From: Domibacillus enclensis
Lineage (GTDB): Bacteria; Bacillota; Bacilli; Bacillales; Domibacillaceae
Assembly: GCF_900156125.1 (NCBI RefSeq)
Contig: NZ_FTLX01000009.1
Coordinates: 1 to 64,000, forward strand
Length of the DNA stretch: 64,000 bases
Direction of reading: 5' to 3'
In this document: positions 15,800 to 24,340 of the stretch, piece after piece
How the letters are laid out: every line of letters starts with the position of its first letter
Numbering within the stretch: the first letter of the stretch is position 1
The notes under the pieces: model-generated
Told to the model about the DNA's origin: nothing
Database searches by the model: none
Seen by the model: only the letters and a program-made list of their open reading frames with translations
Program-made: the position numbers and the translations under genes

Positions 15800-17386
15800 G
15801 TGCCAGCTTTTTTAAAACAGCCCAAGCTTCTCACTCAAATGATCGGCCTTATTTCCATCGTCATTTGCTTGATGGTCATTTTTGTAAGCGCTATCTTCCT
15901 GACGATGATTGATGACTTAACGGAGGAGTCTCTCGGAAGCCAGGCGATGACAGTGGCCAAAATGGCTGCTCAGAAGGAAGCGATCATCGATGCTTTTAGG
16001 GAGCAAGACCCGTCGATTCGCATACAGCCGATCGCAGAAGAAATAAGAAAGTCAACGGGCGCCGGATATGTTGTCATTGGGAACAAGGAAAATGTCCGGT
16101 TTTCACACCAAATCGAAGAAAACATCGGGAAAACGATGGGAACCAGCAGTCGTGCCTCCCTTGAAGAAGGCAAATCTGTTATTTACAAGGGCACAGGGAT
16201 CTCAGGCGACGCTATTAAAGCAAAAACACCTATTTATAACGAAGAGGGGAGCATTATTGGGGTGGCTTCTGTTGGGTTTTTAACGACAGAGGCAGAAAGA
16301 CGGATGGATGAATATCAAATGAAGCTGTTTATTTTCGCTCTGTTTATTAACCTGTTGGGCATTTCTGGGTCAGTAATGATTGCAAAGCGTGTGAAGAAAC
16401 TCATCTTTAATCTTGAGCCGGAAGAGATTTCCTTTTTGTTTAAGGAAAAAGAAGCAACACTTGAATCGATTCGAGACGCGACAGTTGCTTTGAACACCGA
16501 TTACCAGGTGACATCGATCAATAAAAGGGCGCGAAAACTGCTGCAGGATCAGGTTGCAGCAGATGGAAAAGTGACCAACAGCCGGCTTGTTGACATTGCA
16601 TCGTCTATCATTCATCGAAGAGAAAGCCTTGTCCATCAGCGAATGGTATTTGGCCACCAGCTTTATGTGGCGGATGGCTCTCCGATCTGGCAAAACGGTC
16701 AAACAAAAGGGGTGGTGCTGACCATCCGCCCTGTCTCCGAAATTGAAAAAATCGAGGAAGAAATTTCAGCAGTGAAAAGCATTACCGATAACATCCGAGC
16801 GCAAAACCACGAGTATTTAAACAAGCTGAATACCATTTATGGCTTGATGGTGCTTGAGGAATATGACGAAGCACGGGCGTTTATTTCCGATGAAGTAAAG
16901 GAACGTCAGGATGTCGTTGTGTTCTTAACCTCATCGGTGAAGGATCCGTACATCGCGGCGTGTCTGCTTGGCAAAGTCCATCGGTCCAAGGAAATGAAGG
17001 TGCGGCTTCAAATAGATGAAGAAAGCAACATCTCGTCTGTGCCAGCTTCGTTAAATACAAAGCTGTTTGTCACTGTCCTTGGCAATATTATTGATAATGC
17101 GATGGAAGCGGCGAGCCAGTTGAGGGGTGAGGATGCATCCGTATATGTTTCATTCACAGACATCGGGAACGAAGTTGTTTTTGATATTGAGGATAACGGC
17201 CCGGGAATTTGCTTGGAATGGCAGGAGCAGATTTTTATAGAAGGTTTTACAACAAAGGATGGAGAAAATCATGGCATTGGGCTGGCGATTGTGAAAAACA
17301 CGCTTGAGAAGTTAAATGGGCAGCTGTACATTTCAAATAAAGAAACCGGCGGTGCGCAATTTACGATCGTCATTCCAAAGGGATAA
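15800..17386 (+). CDS. Sensor histidine kinase, DcuS/CitA/DctS family
   Basis: A membrane kinase of about 528 residues. It has one N-terminal membrane helix, an extracytoplasmic PAS-like sensor domain (about 35-165), a second helix, a cytoplasmic PAS region and a catalytic core. The phosphoacceptor His is in NHEYLNKLNTI (about residue 337). ATP-binding boxes are NIIDNAMEAA, DNGPGI and GIGLAIVKN. Family members sense C4-dicarboxylates or citrate. The GTG at 15800 has AGGGGG upstream; an ATG at 15752 in the same frame lacks an RBS but cannot be excluded. The response regulator follows 18 bases later, and a tricarboxylate-type transporter lies 1.1 kb downstream as the likely target. Confidence 0.88.
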   Translation: MPAFLKQPKLLTQMIGLISIVICLMVIFVSAIFLTMIDDLTEESLGSQAMTVAKMAAQKEAIIDAFREQDPSIRIQPIAEEIRKSTGAGYVVIGNKENVRFSHQIEENIGKTMGTSSRASLEEGKSVIYKGTGISGDAIKAKTPIYNEEGSIIGVASVGFLTTEAERRMDEYQMKLFIFALFINLLGISGSVMIAKRVKKLIFNLEPEEISFLFKEKEATLESIRDATVALNTDYQVTSINKRARKLLQDQVAADGKVTNSRLVDIASSIIHRRESLVHQRMVFGHQLYVADGSPIWQNGQTKGVVLTIRPVSEIEKIEEEISAVKSITDNIRAQNHEYLNKLNTIYGLMVLEEYDEARAFISDEVKERQDVVVFLTSSVKDPYIAACLLGKVHRSKEMKVRLQIDEESNISSVPASLNTKLFVTVLGNIIDNAMEAASQLRGEDASVYVSFTDIGNEVVFDIEDNGPGICLEWQEQIFIEGFTTKDGENHGIGLAIVKNTLEKLNGQLYISNKETGGAQFTIVIPKG

Positions 17387-17404
17387 ACGAAAGGGGTATA
17401 AAGA

Positions 17405-18097
17405 ATGTCACATATACAGGTTATGATTATTGAAGACGATGAAACAACCATTAATATTTATAAAAAATTCATACAGAAAGTGGAAGGCTTTCAGATTGTC
17501 GCTTCAGCCTGCACAGGCAAACAGGCAATGGATTTGCTTCACGTATTTACGCCCGATTTGATTTTGCTTGATGTGCATTTGCCCGATATAAAGGGGACGG
17601 ATCTGCTGTGGGACATTCGTCAAGAAGCCAGAGGGGTAGATGTGATCATGATTACAGCAGCGAACGATGTGTCTACGGTCAGCGAGTCAATTAGAGGGGG
17701 CGCCTTCAGCTATATGATGAAGCCGATCATGATTAATCAATTTTTATCGACACTGGAGCAATACAAAAAAACGAAGGAAAAGCTGTCTCATTCAGCGGTA
17801 ATGGAACAGGACGATATTAACCGGTTTTTTGGGGTGAAAGGAGACAGCAGCAGGACAATTCGCGAGGAAGAAGAAGAGCTGCCCAAAGGCATTGATAAAC
17901 ATACGCTGAAAAAAGTACGTGCCCAAATAAGTGCAGCGGCAGGAAGCGTTAATGCAGAAGAGACGGCCCAGGCGATCGGCGCCAGCAACTCCACGGTAAG
18001 GCGGTATTTAGAATATCTCGTTTCACGGGAAGAAGCAGAGGTGGACATCATGTACGGGACGATCGGGCGGCCGGAAAGGCGGTATCGAAAAACATAA
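17405..18097 (+). CDS. Response regulator, CitB/DctR family
   Basis: A 230-residue regulator. The receiver domain has the acidic pair in IIEDDE and the phospho-acceptor Asp56 in LILLDVHLPD. TAAND and the lysine in MKPI complete the active site. The C-terminal part (about 165-230) holds a winged or HTH segment (AEETAQAIGASNSTVRRYLE) typical of DctR/CitB/MalR regulators. It is co-transcribed with the kinase. By family and location it probably activates the divergent tctC and tctBA genes in response to a carboxylate. Confidence 0.9.
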   Translation: MSHIQVMIIEDDETTINIYKKFIQKVEGFQIVASACTGKQAMDLLHVFTPDLILLDVHLPDIKGTDLLWDIRQEARGVDVIMITAANDVSTVSESIRGGAFSYMMKPIMINQFLSTLEQYKKTKEKLSHSAVMEQDDINRFFGVKGDSSRTIREEEEELPKGIDKHTLKKVRAQISAAAGSVNAEETAQAIGASNSTVRRYLEYLVSREEAEVDIMYGTIGRPERRYRKT

Positions 18098-18104
18098 CAA
18101 AAGA

Positions 18105-18420
18105 TATTGGCCCTTGAATCCGAACGATCTAGTAGCTGAAAGCCTTGATTCTTCTTTTTTCTTAGAAAAGCACAATCAGGGGCTCCGGGCTGCCGGCTCC
18201 GCTTTTCTATGTGGCGAACGCTGAACCAGCCCAAAGTGCGCGGCTGTTTCAGCCTGAGCGCCCCTCCGAACGCGCAGTCCTGCAGAAGCCGCCCAAACTA
18301 TATTCGTGCAAGCGCAGTCACTAACTGATCTACCATCATGAAGAGCCCGAAAGAAAGCCAAACGATCGCATCGTTCGGCTTTTTCTTCTATCCAGAACCT
18401 TTTGTCTTAAGCTACCCTTT
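18105..18420 (-). repeat. Dispersed intergenic repeat, copy D (reverse orientation)
   Basis: This 320-bp non-coding gap between convergent genes is filled by a copy of a repeat also seen at 37830-38140. Read on the minus strand it has the same order: GACAAAAGGTT, a terminator-like hairpin with GCCGAACGAT, GGGCGGCTTCTGCAGGAC, GCGTTCGGAGGGGCG, GGCTGAAACAGCC...GGCTGGTTCAGC, and AAAGCGGAGCCGGCAGCCCG. The hairpin at about 18353-18386 probably terminates the flanking transcripts. Confidence 0.8.
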
Positions 18421-19198
18421 ATTTTTGGACCAGTACCATCCATTCATCGATTTCAAACGATTGGACTTCTCCGTTCTCCTTTTGAATGGAAAAGTAATCT
18501 GTGATGAAGGTGTCCGCACTTAAAAGGTGATCATCCACCTGCTGGATTTGCTCAGCAGAGGTGGTGGTCCGGCGTACCCATTCGCGGTAGCCAAGTGTTT
18601 TTTTTCGGCACTGCTCTTTTTCGATGCGAAGGCCGGCTTGGGCGAACCATTCCTGCCACTCTGAAATGGCGTAGCTTCGAACATGGCTGTGATCCCGGAG
18701 CGATTCAAGCTCGTTGACGAAAGCGTCCAGACTCGGGTCAGCCGGGGCAATATTGTCAATAAGCACAAAACGTCCACCTGGCTTCAGCACGCGGCAGACT
18801 TCTTTGACGAACGCCTGTGGATTGGGAAAATGGTGAGCCGCAATCCGGCAAGAACCGGCATCAAATGTATGGTCGAGAAACGGAAGAGCTTCTGCGTCCG
18901 CAGCTGCGTAAAAAATATTATTCGCGTGAGCATCCAAGTGCTGCTTTGCGGCCTCGAGCATTTCCACTGTTAAATCTGTAGCAAAAACAAACGCAGCTTG
19001 GCCGGCCATGGCTTTCGCGGCATGGCCGCCCCCTGTGGCAATATCCAATGCGACTGCTTCAGGGGTAAGCTGCAGCCATTCGGGAAGCAGTGCAAGGTCT
19101 GTTCCCGTTGAATGGGTGCTGCTTGTAACGTACTGACGGGCGGATCGGCCAAACTGCTTTTTCACTTTTTGCTTTGCTTCATTTACTGGTTCCTTCAT
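18419..19198 (-). CDS. Class I SAM-dependent methyltransferase
   Basis: A 259-residue soluble protein with a UbiE/Methyltransf_11-type SAM fold. Motif I is LDIATGGGHAAKAMA, an acidic residue lies in FATDLT, and motif IV is near AEALPF. VLKPGGRFVLID is post-motif III. The substrate is unknown. It starts 10 bases after the end of tctC on the same strand, so it is probably co-transcribed with the tricarboxylate-binding protein, which is an odd partner. Similar stand-alone methyltransferases are annotated as YcgJ-like in bacilli. Confidence 0.8.
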   Translation of the reverse strand: MKEPVNEAKQKVKKQFGRSARQYVTSSTHSTGTDLALLPEWLQLTPEAVALDIATGGGHAAKAMAGQAAFVFATDLTVEMLEAAKQHLDAHANNIFYAAADAEALPFLDHTFDAGSCRIAAHHFPNPQAFVKEVCRVLKPGGRFVLIDNIAPADPSLDAFVNELESLRDHSHVRSYAISEWQEWFAQAGLRIEKEQCRKKTLGYREWVRRTTTSAEQIQQVDDHLLSADTFITDYFSIQKENGEVQSFEIDEWMVLVQK

Positions 19199-19208
19199 AG
19201 TGGCCCCC

Positions 19209-20249
19209 TTATTTTTGCATATTCAAAGATTCCAGTATTTCTTGTACGAGCACTTCCTGTTCAGCGAGGAAGGCTGTAAACTCTTCTGAATTTTTGTAGC
19301 CGTCTTCCCAGCCATTTGTTTTCAGTACTTCCTGCCACTCTGGTGTAGCCGCCATTTCAGTCAATGTTTCGTTCCAATAGTTTACTGCGTAATCCGGCAT
19401 GTCTTTCGGACCGAACAAGCCGCGCCAGATCGTAAAGTCAGCTTCAATTCCGGCTTCCTGGTAGGTTGGAATATCTGCATACGTTCCTTCCAGTCTCTCA
19501 GTAGAAGATACGCCAAGAACGCGAATTTTTCCTGCTTTTAAGTATTCGCCCGTGCCGGAAATGTCTGTAGCCAGCACATCCGCATTGCCGCCGATCAGAG
19601 CTGTCATGGCCTCACCGCCGCCATCATAGGAAACGTATTTAATTTTCTCTGCATCCACCCCGGCTTTTACAGCAGGAAGCATGGCGACAAGGTGATCCTG
19701 CGACCCTGGGGCGGATCCGCCTGCTAATGTCAAGCTGTCAGGCTTTGCTTTTAAGTCGGCAAACAACGATCCCAGGTCTTTATATTTTGAATCGGCCGGC
19801 ACAACGATTGCGCCATAATCCTTTGTTAATTGAGCGATCGGCGTCAAGTCCTTATAAGAATGCGGGCTGTTCCCTTCTTTTTTCAGGTTGTTAATGATAA
19901 GAGGAACAGAGGGCAGGAACAGGCGATACGGATCTTCCGGGTCCTGGCTGATAAAGTCCGCTAAGCCGACGGCCTGGCCTCCGCCCGGTTTGTTTTCAAC
20001 GGTCATAGACTGCTCGTTTAACCCGGTATCGCTTAACACTTTCGTTAATGCACGGGCCGTTGTATCAAGCCCGCCGCCGGCCCCGGAAGGCGCGTTAATG
20101 ATGATTGGCTTTTCAGGATAAGACGCGCCTTCTTCATTCCCTGCGCCTGTTCCGGATGCGGCCTCATTGCCGCATGCTGCCAAACTAAGTGCCAGTGCAC
20201 CGGCTGTTAAAACGCTTCCCCACTTTTTTACGTTAAATGGTGTTTTCAT
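19209..20249 (-). CDS. tctC: Tripartite tricarboxylate transporter substrate-binding protein (TctC family)
   Basis: A 346-residue lipoprotein with lipobox LAAC (Cys26) and an acidic linker. The Bug/TctC fold includes the diagnostic YPEKPIIINAPSGAGGGLD and ENKPGGGQAVG. It captures a carboxylate outside the cell for TctBA. The start is the ATG at 20249, with AAAGGGGG upstream; the frame stays open 17 codons further with no RBS. The tctC gene is divergent from tctB-tctA here, rather than first in a single tctCBA operon. A cre-like site lies about 20 bases upstream of the start codon. Confidence 0.92.
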   Translation of the reverse strand: MKTPFNVKKWGSVLTAGALALSLAACGNEAASGTGAGNEEGASYPEKPIIINAPSGAGGGLDTTARALTKVLSDTGLNEQSMTVENKPGGGQAVGLADFISQDPEDPYRLFLPSVPLIINNLKKEGNSPHSYKDLTPIAQLTKDYGAIVVPADSKYKDLGSLFADLKAKPDSLTLAGGSAPGSQDHLVAMLPAVKAGVDAEKIKYVSYDGGGEAMTALIGGNADVLATDISGTGEYLKAGKIRVLGVSSTERLEGTYADIPTYQEAGIEADFTIWRGLFGPKDMPDYAVNYWNETLTEMAATPEWQEVLKTNGWEDGYKNSEEFTAFLAEQEVLVQEILESLNMQK

Positions 20250-20269
20250 TTTGTTGCCCCCTTTGTTAT

Positions 20270-20283
20270 TGGTAACGCTTTCA
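20270..20283 (-). promoter_or_regulatory. cre-like site upstream of tctC
   Basis: On the minus strand TGAAAGCGTTACCA matches the consensus TGWNANCGNTNWCA at all defined positions but one. It predicts CcpA-dependent catabolite control of tctC. Confidence 0.55.
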
Positions 20284-20360
20284 TAACTGGATCGTATCAT
20301 GGTCCTGCTGAGGAATATAGTTTACGTTCATTCCTCACATAAGAACGAATAAGAAACATT

Positions 20361-20411
20361 AACGTCATATTTTTCACGAGAAATGAATGCTCTGTGAAAA
20401 ATATGATCGTT
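20361..20411. promoter_or_regulatory. Long inverted repeat between tctC and tctB
   Basis: AACGTCATATTTTTCAC and GTGAAAAATATGATCGTT are near-exact inverted copies 16 bases apart in the divergent promoter region. This is a good candidate for the response-regulator binding site. There is no T tract, so it is not an ordinary terminator. Confidence 0.6.
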
Positions 20412-20462
20412 ATTTAAAATATGGATGAAAGCTTTTATCCGCTCCGGTTTATGGTACGTTTT

Positions 20463-20476
20463 AGAAAGCGATTACA
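20463..20476 (+). promoter_or_regulatory. cre-like site upstream of tctB
   Basis: AGAAAGCGATTACA differs from the cre consensus TGWNANCGNTNWCA only at the first base. It lies 33 bases before the tctB start. Confidence 0.55.
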
Positions 20477-20508
20477 TAAAAGAATATTAACTAAGGTGGG
20501 GTGGAGAA

Positions 20509-20955
20509 ATGAACAAAACCTTCGATCGTTATGCAAGTATTGTTTTCTTATTAATTGGTGTTCTGTTTATTGTAGAAAGCCGAAAGATATCCGCCAGCTC
20601 ATACGGAAGCAATGTCGGACCTGATATTTTTCCGATCGGACTTGGCATTTTACTGGTTTTATTGAGTATCAAGCTATTTATCGAAACAGCCAAAATGAAA
20701 AAGGAAGATACAAAAGGAGAAAAGCCGGATTACAAACGGTTTTTGATTATTTTTGGAGCGGCTGTTTTATATGTAGTCCTGCTGGAGCCCCTTGGGTATG
20801 TCATCACCACTTTTTTATTTTTAGCTGTCGGGTTCCAGGTGTTGGAAAAGGGCGGCTGGCTGAAAACGATCGCGATCGCGGCCGCTTTTTCATTCGGTGT
20901 TTATTACCTTTTTGTGATGGTGCTGCAAGGATCGCTGCCAGGGTTTCCGATTTAA
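20509..20955 (+). CDS. tctB: Tripartite tricarboxylate transporter small membrane subunit (TctB family)
   Basis: A 148-residue membrane protein with four predicted helices and a charged loop near residues 62-78. The early GPDIFPIGLGILLVLLS pattern is characteristic of TctB. It pairs with TctA. The ATG follows AAGGTGGGGTGGAG. The tctA gene starts 20 bases downstream. Confidence 0.9.
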   Translation: MNKTFDRYASIVFLLIGVLFIVESRKISASSYGSNVGPDIFPIGLGILLVLLSIKLFIETAKMKKEDTKGEKPDYKRFLIIFGAAVLYVVLLEPLGYVITTFLFLAVGFQVLEKGGWLKTIAIAAAFSFGVYYLFVMVLQGSLPGFPI

Positions 20956-20974
20956 TGAAGGGATGTGCTGAAGG

Positions 20975-22501
20975 ATGGACGCAATACAGTTTTTAATAAA
21001 TGGATTCGGCATTGCGATGCAATGGCAAAATTTAGCGTTTGCTTTTTTTGGTGTCCTGATCGGCACAGCCGTAGGGGTTTTGCCGGGGATTGGCCCGATG
21101 AGCGGTGTCGCCCTTTTGATTCCAATTACCGCGACGCTGACATCAGGACTCGATCCGCAAAGTGCAGCCGCCAGCTCTATTATTCTGCTTGCCGGTGTGT
21201 ATTACGGCGCGATGTACGGGGGATCAACAACTTCAATTTTATTAAATACGCCAGGAGAATCTTCGTCTGTTGTGACTGCGCTGGATGGCTATCAGATGGC
21301 CAGGCAGGGAAGAGCCGGGGCGGCGCTGTCCATCTCTGCCATCGGGTCGTTTGTGGCAGGAATCGTGTCTCTTATCGGTTTAACGCTGCTGGCAAAGCCG
21401 TTGTCAGAGCTTGCTCTTTCGTTTGGGCCGGCAGAATATTTTTCGTTAATGCTTCTCGGGCTTTGTGCAGTGAGCGGACTGGCTGGAAGCTCCATTACGA
21501 AAGCATTGATTATGACAGTGGCCGGTCTTTTGCTGGCAACCATTGGAATGGATAACGTCTCGGGTGTTTCCCGGTTCACGTATGAAAATGCGTATTTATA
21601 TTCCGGTCTCGAGTTTTTAACCGTAGCGGTTGGGTTGTTTGCGCTCGGTGAAGTGTTCCGCACCATATTGGACCGGGATAAAGGAGATGGAAATATCGCA
21701 AAGGTCGGACGCATTTTGCCGACAAAACAGGATATGAAGGAAAGCTCGGCGCCGATTTTACGCGGCTCATTGCTTGGCTTCTTCATTGGTGTCCTTCCGG
21801 GTGCCGGTGCGACGTTAGCGTCTTTTTTCTCTTACATTGCAGAAAAGAAAATCAGCAAGCATCCTGAAAAGTTCGGCCACGGCGCCATTGCAGGCGTGGC
21901 GGCTCCGGAATCCGCGAACAACGGTGCATCAGGCGGAGCGATGATTCCACTTTTGACGATGGGCATTCCCGGTTCAGGGACAACCGCCATTCTAATGGGC
22001 GCACTGATCATGTACAACGTGCAGCCAGGCCCGCTTTTATTTGAAGACAATCCCGAAGTTGCATGGGGGCTGATTGCCAGTATGTTTATTGGGAATCTGA
22101 TGCTGCTCGTACTGAACATGCCGCTCGTTAAGGTATTTGCCAAGGTCATTGAAACACCGGCCAAGTATCTGCTGCCGATTATTATTGCCATTTCCATCTT
22201 CGGTGTGTACGCTGTTCAGTTTAATACGTTTGATTTGGCTCTGCTGCTCATTTGCGGATTGCTCGGCTATTTTCTGACGAAAAATGATTACCCGGTGGCG
22301 CCGCTTGTGCTGGCACTTGTACTCGGGCCGATGATCGAAAACAATATGCGCCGTGCACTCACTTCTTCAAATGGCGATTTTGCAGTTTTTGTAACGAGCC
22401 CGGTTTCCCTGCTGTTTCTTGTCATTGGCGCGCTTTGGATCAGCATTCCGCTCATCATGAAAATGCGCGGTCGGTCGGTCATTATTAATGAGGAAGACTA
22501 G
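20975..22501 (+). CDS. tctA: Tripartite tricarboxylate transporter large permease (TctA family)
   Basis: A 508-residue permease with about 11-12 hydrophobic segments. It has the TctA signature glycine-rich stretches GVLPGIGPMSGVALLIP and GVLPGAGATLASFFSY, plus STTSILLNTPGES and MGIPGSGTTAILMGAL, the duplicated half-motifs. It moves the bound tri- or dicarboxylate using an ion gradient. An HPr-like gene follows 13 bases after the stop. Confidence 0.94.
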   Translation: MDAIQFLINGFGIAMQWQNLAFAFFGVLIGTAVGVLPGIGPMSGVALLIPITATLTSGLDPQSAAASSIILLAGVYYGAMYGGSTTSILLNTPGESSSVVTALDGYQMARQGRAGAALSISAIGSFVAGIVSLIGLTLLAKPLSELALSFGPAEYFSLMLLGLCAVSGLAGSSITKALIMTVAGLLLATIGMDNVSGVSRFTYENAYLYSGLEFLTVAVGLFALGEVFRTILDRDKGDGNIAKVGRILPTKQDMKESSAPILRGSLLGFFIGVLPGAGATLASFFSYIAEKKISKHPEKFGHGAIAGVAAPESANNGASGGAMIPLLTMGIPGSGTTAILMGALIMYNVQPGPLLFEDNPEVAWGLIASMFIGNLMLLVLNMPLVKVFAKVIETPAKYLLPIIIAISIFGVYAVQFNTFDLALLLICGLLGYFLTKNDYPVAPLVLALVLGPMIENNMRRALTSSNGDFAVFVTSPVSLLFLVIGALWISIPLIMKMRGRSVIINEED

Positions 22502-22513
22502 GAGGAATGAAAA

Positions 22514-22762
22514 ATGGAAATCAGTCCAACATTTGCCCGGCTTGTTGTTGAGTTAAATAAAGCGGCACAGCCTTTTCAATCAAGCATCGTCTTGAAAACG
22601 GATCATCGGAGTATTGATGTGAAAAGCATCCTCGGCCTCACTCATTCTATTTTAACGTCCAAGAGCTTTCAGCTTGAAATACATGGACCGGATGAGGAAG
22701 AAGCTAAGAAAAAGATGGTTCAAGTATTTCACGACTTTCACGTTCCAGTACAAGTGAATTGA
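22514..22762 (+). CDS. HPr/Crh-like protein lacking the catalytic histidine
   Basis: An 82-residue HPr-fold protein. It aligns without gaps from the active-site region to the regulatory serine of B. subtilis HPr: the HARP motif becomes FARL (Phe7 in place of His15, Arg9 kept as Arg17), and KSILGL keeps the serine (Ser38) equivalent to Ser46. It therefore should not carry phosphate in the PTS but might be phosphorylated by HPr kinase, as Crh is. A Crh-like role is an inference. GGAGGAATG precedes the start, and it is the last gene of the tctBA operon, before a strong terminator. Linkage of an HPr-like gene to a TctA transporter is unusual. Confidence 0.8.
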   Translation: MEISPTFARLVVELNKAAQPFQSSIVLKTDHRSIDVKSILGLTHSILTSKSFQLEIHGPDEEEAKKKMVQVFHDFHVPVQVN

Positions 22763-22768
22763 TAATGG

Positions 22769-22801
22769 AAAGAGCCGCTCAATCAAATGAGCGGCTCTTT
22801 G
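22769..22801. terminator. Bidirectional terminator after the HPr-like gene
   Basis: A 13-bp perfect stem AAAGAGCCGCTCA/TGAGCGGCTCTTT lies between convergent genes. Confidence 0.88.
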
Positions 22802-22804
22802 CTT

Positions 22805-23947
22805 TTATGGCTTTAGGACAACTTTAATGCACTCGTCTGCGTGGTCGTTGAATGTTTGATACGCTTCAGCGGCTTGCTCGAGCGGCACTTTGTGGGTCAC
22901 AATTTCGGTCGGGTCAAATTCGCCGGCGGTAATTTTCTTGAACAGCTCCGGCATGTAGTGAATAACCGGGGCCTGGCCCATCTTTACGGTGATGTTCCGT
23001 TCGAATAAATTGCCGAGCGGGAACATGTTATACATAGATCCATAAACGCCTGTCAGCTGAATGGTACCGAATTTGCGCACGGATTTAATCGCGATCTGAA
23101 TGGCGCTTAACGTGCCGCCCTGCAGCTTCAGTTTTTGCTCAATCGCTTCAACGGGCGACTTTTTCCCGTCCATGCCGACACAGTCAATTACCACATCTGC
23201 TCCGCCATTTGTGATTTCTTTTAAATGGTCGCCCATGTTTTTATAGTCCGAGAAATTAAAGGTTTCGACGTTGTTCATTTGTTTTGCTTTGGCCAGCCGG
23301 TACGGGACGTGGTCAACGGCGATCACCCGCTTGGCGCCTTTCATCCAAGCGAATTTTTGTGTCATTAAACCGATGGGGCCGCAGCCAAGCACGATGACAG
23401 TATCCCCTGCTTTTACACCTGAATTTTCGACGCTCCAGTACGATGTAGGCAGTACGTCCGACATAAACAGAAGGGCTTCATCTTCAAGCTCACATGATTC
23501 AGGGATCACAAACGGCATAAAATTGCCGAATGGCACACGTAAAAACTCTGCCTGGCCGCCAGGGAAATTCCCGTATCGTTCAGTAAAGCCAAAGTAGCCG
23601 CCTGTATCAAGATGAGGGTTGGCGTTAGAATTATCACACTGGCTTTCCATCTCATTATCACAGTAAAAGCAGTGGCCGCATGAAACGTTAAATGGCAGCA
23701 CAACCCGGTCGCCTTTTTTCACCTTGGTCACATCGGGCCCCACTTCTTCTACAATCCCCATTGGCTCATGGCCAATAACATAATCTTCTTCTGCCGGCGG
23801 AAGCGCACCCTGGTAAATATGTAAATCTGATCCGCAAATGGCTGTAGACGTAATTCGGACAATGATATCTTCCCGTTTTTGAATCGTAGGATCGGCTACA
23901 TTTTTAACTTGCATGTTTTTAGCACCTTGATACGTAACTGCGCGCAT
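22805..23947 (-). CDS. Zinc-dependent alcohol dehydrogenase (formaldehyde-dehydrogenase-like MDR family)
   Basis: A 380-residue medium-chain dehydrogenase. The catalytic zinc ligands lie in ICGSDLH and [12 protein letters not shown], and the structural zinc site is [15 protein letters not shown]. The NAD-binding Rossmann motif is [10 protein letters not shown]. The length and the internal [19 protein letters not shown] segment fit the branch often annotated as glutathione-independent formaldehyde or threonine-type dehydrogenase. The substrate is not certain. It is a single gene, sharing a terminator with the HPr-like gene. Formaldehyde-fixing hxlAB lie 1.2 kb away. Confidence 0.85.
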   Translation of the reverse strand: MRAVTYQGAKNMQVKNVADPTIQKREDIIVRITSTAICGSDLHIYQGALPPAEEDYVIGHEPMGIVEEVGPDVTKVKKGDRVVLPFNVSCGHCFYCDNEMESQCDNSNANPHLDTGGYFGFTERYGNFPGGQAEFLRVPFGNFMPFVIPESCELEDEALLFMSDVLPTSYWSVENSGVKAGDTVIVLGCGPIGLMTQKFAWMKGAKRVIAVDHVPYRLAKAKQMNNVETFNFSDYKNMGDHLKEITNGGADVVIDCVGMDGKKSPVEAIEQKLKLQGGTLSAIQIAIKSVRKFGTIQLTGVYGSMYNMFPLGNLFERNITVKMGQAPVIHYMPELFKKITAGEFDPTEIVTHKVPLEQAAEAYQTFNDHADECIKVVLKP

Positions 23948-24074
23948 GAAAGAAAACCTCCTGTTTTTTGGAATAGTCTACTTTTACCCCTATAAAAAAT
24001 TATTATTCTGAAAAAGAGTCAGCCTTTTCGCTCATTTTTCAAAGGAAGTTTAATCAGGTTACTGAGTCGAGAAT

Positions 24075-24115
24075 TAAAGAAAGCAGAGCCGAAGTTAATC
24101 AGGCTCTGCTTTCTT
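24075..24115 (-). terminator. Terminator of the 28-residue membrane protein gene
   Basis: On the minus strand the stem AAGAAAGCAGAGCC/GGCUCUGCUUUCUU runs into U-rich sequence directly after the stop codon. Confidence 0.8.
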
Positions 24116-24200
24116 AGCGGCGATTTTTGAAGTTTTTCAATAGGGTATACGCAGCAAATACAATAATGACGCCAATAATAATAAACAGGAGCCCTCTCAT
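24114..24200 (-). CDS. Small single-span membrane protein, 28 residues
   Basis: A short gene too small for usual calling. The protein begins MRGLLFIIIGVIIVFAAYTL and ends in a basic tail, KNFKNRR, so it is one membrane helix with a positive inside end. AAAGGA lies 9 bases before the ATG at 24200, and a strong terminator begins at the stop, so the unit looks complete. I do not recognise the family. Similar tiny hydrophobic proteins in bacilli are often stress- or sporulation-related, but nothing here shows that. Confidence 0.6.
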   Translation of the reverse strand: MRGLLFIIIGVIIVFAAYTLLKNFKNRR

Positions 24201-24340
24201 TGGGACACATCCTTTCAAATAAAACAGATACACTTTCTTTATCCTTTATTAATTAAATTCAAACCTGGGAGCGTTTTAAAAAATTTGGAAGGGGTAAGGA
24301 AAGAGGGGAGATCTATTTTATTTTGACTGGAGGCGGCACA

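Noticed and set aside
20965-21555. A 196-codon frame overlapping tctA in another frame
   Set aside because: Composition is Arg/Cys/Ser-rich out-of-frame translation of tctA, which is a clear TctA family member.
24019-24210. A 63-codon minus-strand frame over the small membrane gene
   Set aside because: It runs through the terminator hairpin and lacks an RBS; the 28-codon frame in a different register has RBS, helix and terminator.
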